Origin: Shimia aestuarii
GTDB lineage: Bacteria; Pseudomonadota; Alphaproteobacteria; Rhodobacterales; Rhodobacteraceae
Reading direction: 5' to 3'
Assembly: GCF_900114635.1 (NCBI RefSeq)
Contig: NZ_FOTQ01000006.1
Span: forward strand, 124,001 to 188,000
DNA: 64,000 nt
The notes under the pieces: model-generated
Database searches by the model: none
What the model was told of the DNA's origin: nothing
Seen by the model: the letters and a program-made list of their open reading frames with translations, nothing else
Program-made: the position numbers and the translations under genes
Shown: piece after piece, positions 62,727 to 64,000 of the stretch
Layout of the letters: the number at the start of each line of letters is the position of its first letter
Position numbering within the stretch: the first letter of the stretch is position 1

Positions 62727-64000
62727 TCAGATACCTCTCTCGATCAGGATATTCGCGAATTTGTCGCGAAGTTTGTTCTTCAGCATCTTGCCTGTGGCAT
62801 TGAGGGGGATTTCGTCAGTAAAGACGACGGCGTCGGGAACCTGCCAAGAGGCGACCTTGCCGTCATAAAGCGCGATGATGTCCGCCTCGGATGGGGCGGC
62901 GCCTTCGGCTGGGACTGCGATTATGATCGGGCGTTCGTCCCACTTGGGATGCGCGGCGCCGATGGCAGCGGCCATGGCGATGCCCGGATGGGCCACGGCG
63001 ATGCCTTCGAGATCAACCGAGGAAATCCATTCGCCGCCCGACTTGATAATGTCCTTCGTGCGGTCGCGGATCACCATGAACCCGTCTGCGTCGATGGTCG
63101 ACACGTCGCCCGTGTCGAACCAGCCGTCTTCGGTCATTGTGCTTGTCTCCTGACCGAAATAGGTGTCGACCACCCAATGACCACGACATTGCAAAGCGCC
63201 TTCGGCCTTGCCGTCATGGGGCAGCGGGCTGCCCGCGTCATCCACGATTCGCAAATCGATGCCAAAGGGTGGACGCCCTTGGCCCAAGCGCAGAAGCCCC
63301 ATCGCATCGGCGTCTAGATCCGCATGTTTTCCCTTGGGCCGATTGGCGGTGCCAAGCGGCGAGGTCTCGGTCATGCCCCAGGCATGGATCGTGTCGCAGT
63401 CGTACTTGTCACGGAAGGTCGCGATCATCGACGGTGCCGCCGCCGACCCGCCAATCACGTTGCGGCGCAGAGTCTGCATCTTCGAGCCGCACTTTTCTGC
63501 CGCTGCCAGGAGCATCATCCAGATTGTTGGAACTCCCAGCGCCAGAGTCACCTTCTGGTCGTCGATCAACCCCAACAGGCTGTCCCCGTCAAGCATCGAC
63601 CCCGGCATCACCAGCTTGGCCCCGGTCATAGCTGCTGCATATGGGATGCCCCAAGCATTTGCATGGAACATTGGCACCACGGGGAGTATGACTTCTGCGC
63701 TCGACAGACTGAGGGCGTCGGGCAGCGAGATCGCGAAGGTGTGGATCATGGTCGAACGGTTGGAATAAAGCACACCTTTTGGGTTGCCGGTGGTGCCCGA
63801 CGTATAGCAGAGCGAGCAGGGGCTCTCTTCGTTGAACTGCGGCCACGTATAGTCGACATCACCTTTTTCGATCAGCTCGTCGAAAAAAATTACATCCGGG
63901 ATCGCCGCTACGACTTCTTCATCGCGCGGTCCCATGAAGACAAAGTGCTTGATCGTCTTGAGGTGGTCGCGCGTGCCGGTGATCAGCGGCATGAAGGTTT
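62727..64000 (-). CDS. AMP-forming acyl-CoA synthetase, truncated by window end
   Basis: Acyl-activating enzyme of which about 424 C-terminal residues are visible; the N-terminus lies beyond 64000. The ATP motif is [11 protein letters not shown] near visible residue 63, GMTETSP near 206, and the GDV and [15 protein letters not shown] motifs near 301-325, ending with the catalytic-lysine region NATGKMLK. The pattern is that of medium/long-chain fatty-acid:CoA ligases. It probably activates the acid formed by, or feeds the aldehyde enzyme with, an acyl-CoA. Frame is open to the window end. Confidence 0.88.
   Translation of the reverse strand, partial: TFMPLITGTRDHLKTIKHFVFMGPRDEEVVAAIPDVIFFDELIEKGDVDYTWPQFNEESPCSLCYTSGTTGNPKGVLYSNRSTMIHTFAISLPDALSLSSAEVILPVVPMFHANAWGIPYAAAMTGAKLVMPGSMLDGDSLLGLIDDQKVTLALGVPTIWMMLLAAAEKCGSKMQTLRRNVIGGSAAAPSMIATFRDKYDCDTIHAWGMTETSPLGTANRPKGKHADLDADAMGLLRLGQGRPPFGIDLRIVDDAGSPLPHDGKAEGALQCRGHWVVDTYFGQETSTMTEDGWFDTGDVSTIDADGFMVIRDRTKDIIKSGGEWISSVDLEGIAVAHPGIAMAAAIGAAHPKWDERPIIIAVPAEGAAPSEADIIALYDGKVASWQVPDAVVFTDEIPLNATGKMLKNKLRDKFANILIERGI

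Overview
The window reads as a chromosomal stretch of a marine alphaproteobacterium of the Rhodobacteraceae (roseobacter-like). The supporting features are high GC, the order hupR-hypC-hypD-hypE seen in Rhodobacter, a TRAP transporter next to an HcnABC-type amine/opine oxidase, and an XrtD-like exosortase with a fused EpsI domain. No rRNA, tRNA, CRISPR array or prophage was seen. The taxonomic call is inferred from gene content, not from a marker gene.

Left part (1-10.5 kb): the 3' end of a hydrogenase maturation locus (hupR, hypC, hypD, hypE), then a LysR regulator divergent from a probable operon. That operon holds a three-part TRAP importer, a three-subunit FAD/[2Fe-2S] oxidase and a RidA imine hydrolase, which together suggest uptake and oxidation of an amino-acid-like or opine-like compound.

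Middle part (10.5-49 kb): an exopolysaccharide and surface-sorting island. Decayed IS3-family fragments sit at its left edge (10.6-11.2 kb), inside it (24.7-25.2 kb) and at its right edge (49.0 kb). Block A (11.3-24.7 kb) has XrtD, a YdcF-like membrane protein, a class III aminotransferase fused to an acyl-ACP-reductase-like domain, an unknown secreted protein, a Wza-like export lipoprotein, a PrsT-like TPR lipoprotein and an EpsG/Wzy-like polymerase. Block B (25.5-48.6 kb) has nucleotide-sugar enzymes, an EPS-associated MarR regulator, an MsbA-like ABC exporter, five glycosyltransferases, two intact sulfotransferases and a third broken at a G9 tract, three ATP-grasp proteins (one fused to a tyrosine phosphatase), two deacetylases, a formyltransferase, an acyltransferase and an asparagine-synthetase-like amidotransferase. 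From 36.9 kb to 48.6 kb many start and stop codons overlap. The predicted product is an acidic, sulfated polysaccharide that may also carry amide, formyl or amino-acid groups.

Right part (49.2-64 kb): a long minus-strand operon with a polyamine-type ABC importer (solute-binding protein, two permeases, ATPase), a GT1 glycosyltransferase, two tandem cupins, an APH/AmgK-type kinase and an aldehyde dehydrogenase. Its regulator, a GntR-type protein with two predicted winged helices, is divergent and is followed by a paralogous GT1 gene. A TetR regulator, a long aldehyde-dehydrogenase-type enzyme and an AMP-forming acyl-CoA synthetase (cut by the window end) follow. Perfect or near-perfect hairpins punctuate this region.

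The strongest candidates for undescribed biology are (1) the aminotransferase-acyl reductase fusion beside an exosortase, which could make a long-chain amine; (2) the importer/GT1/cupin/kinase/aldehyde dehydrogenase pathway with duplicated GT1; and (3) the sulfotransferase interrupted at a G9 run, which may be phase-variable.
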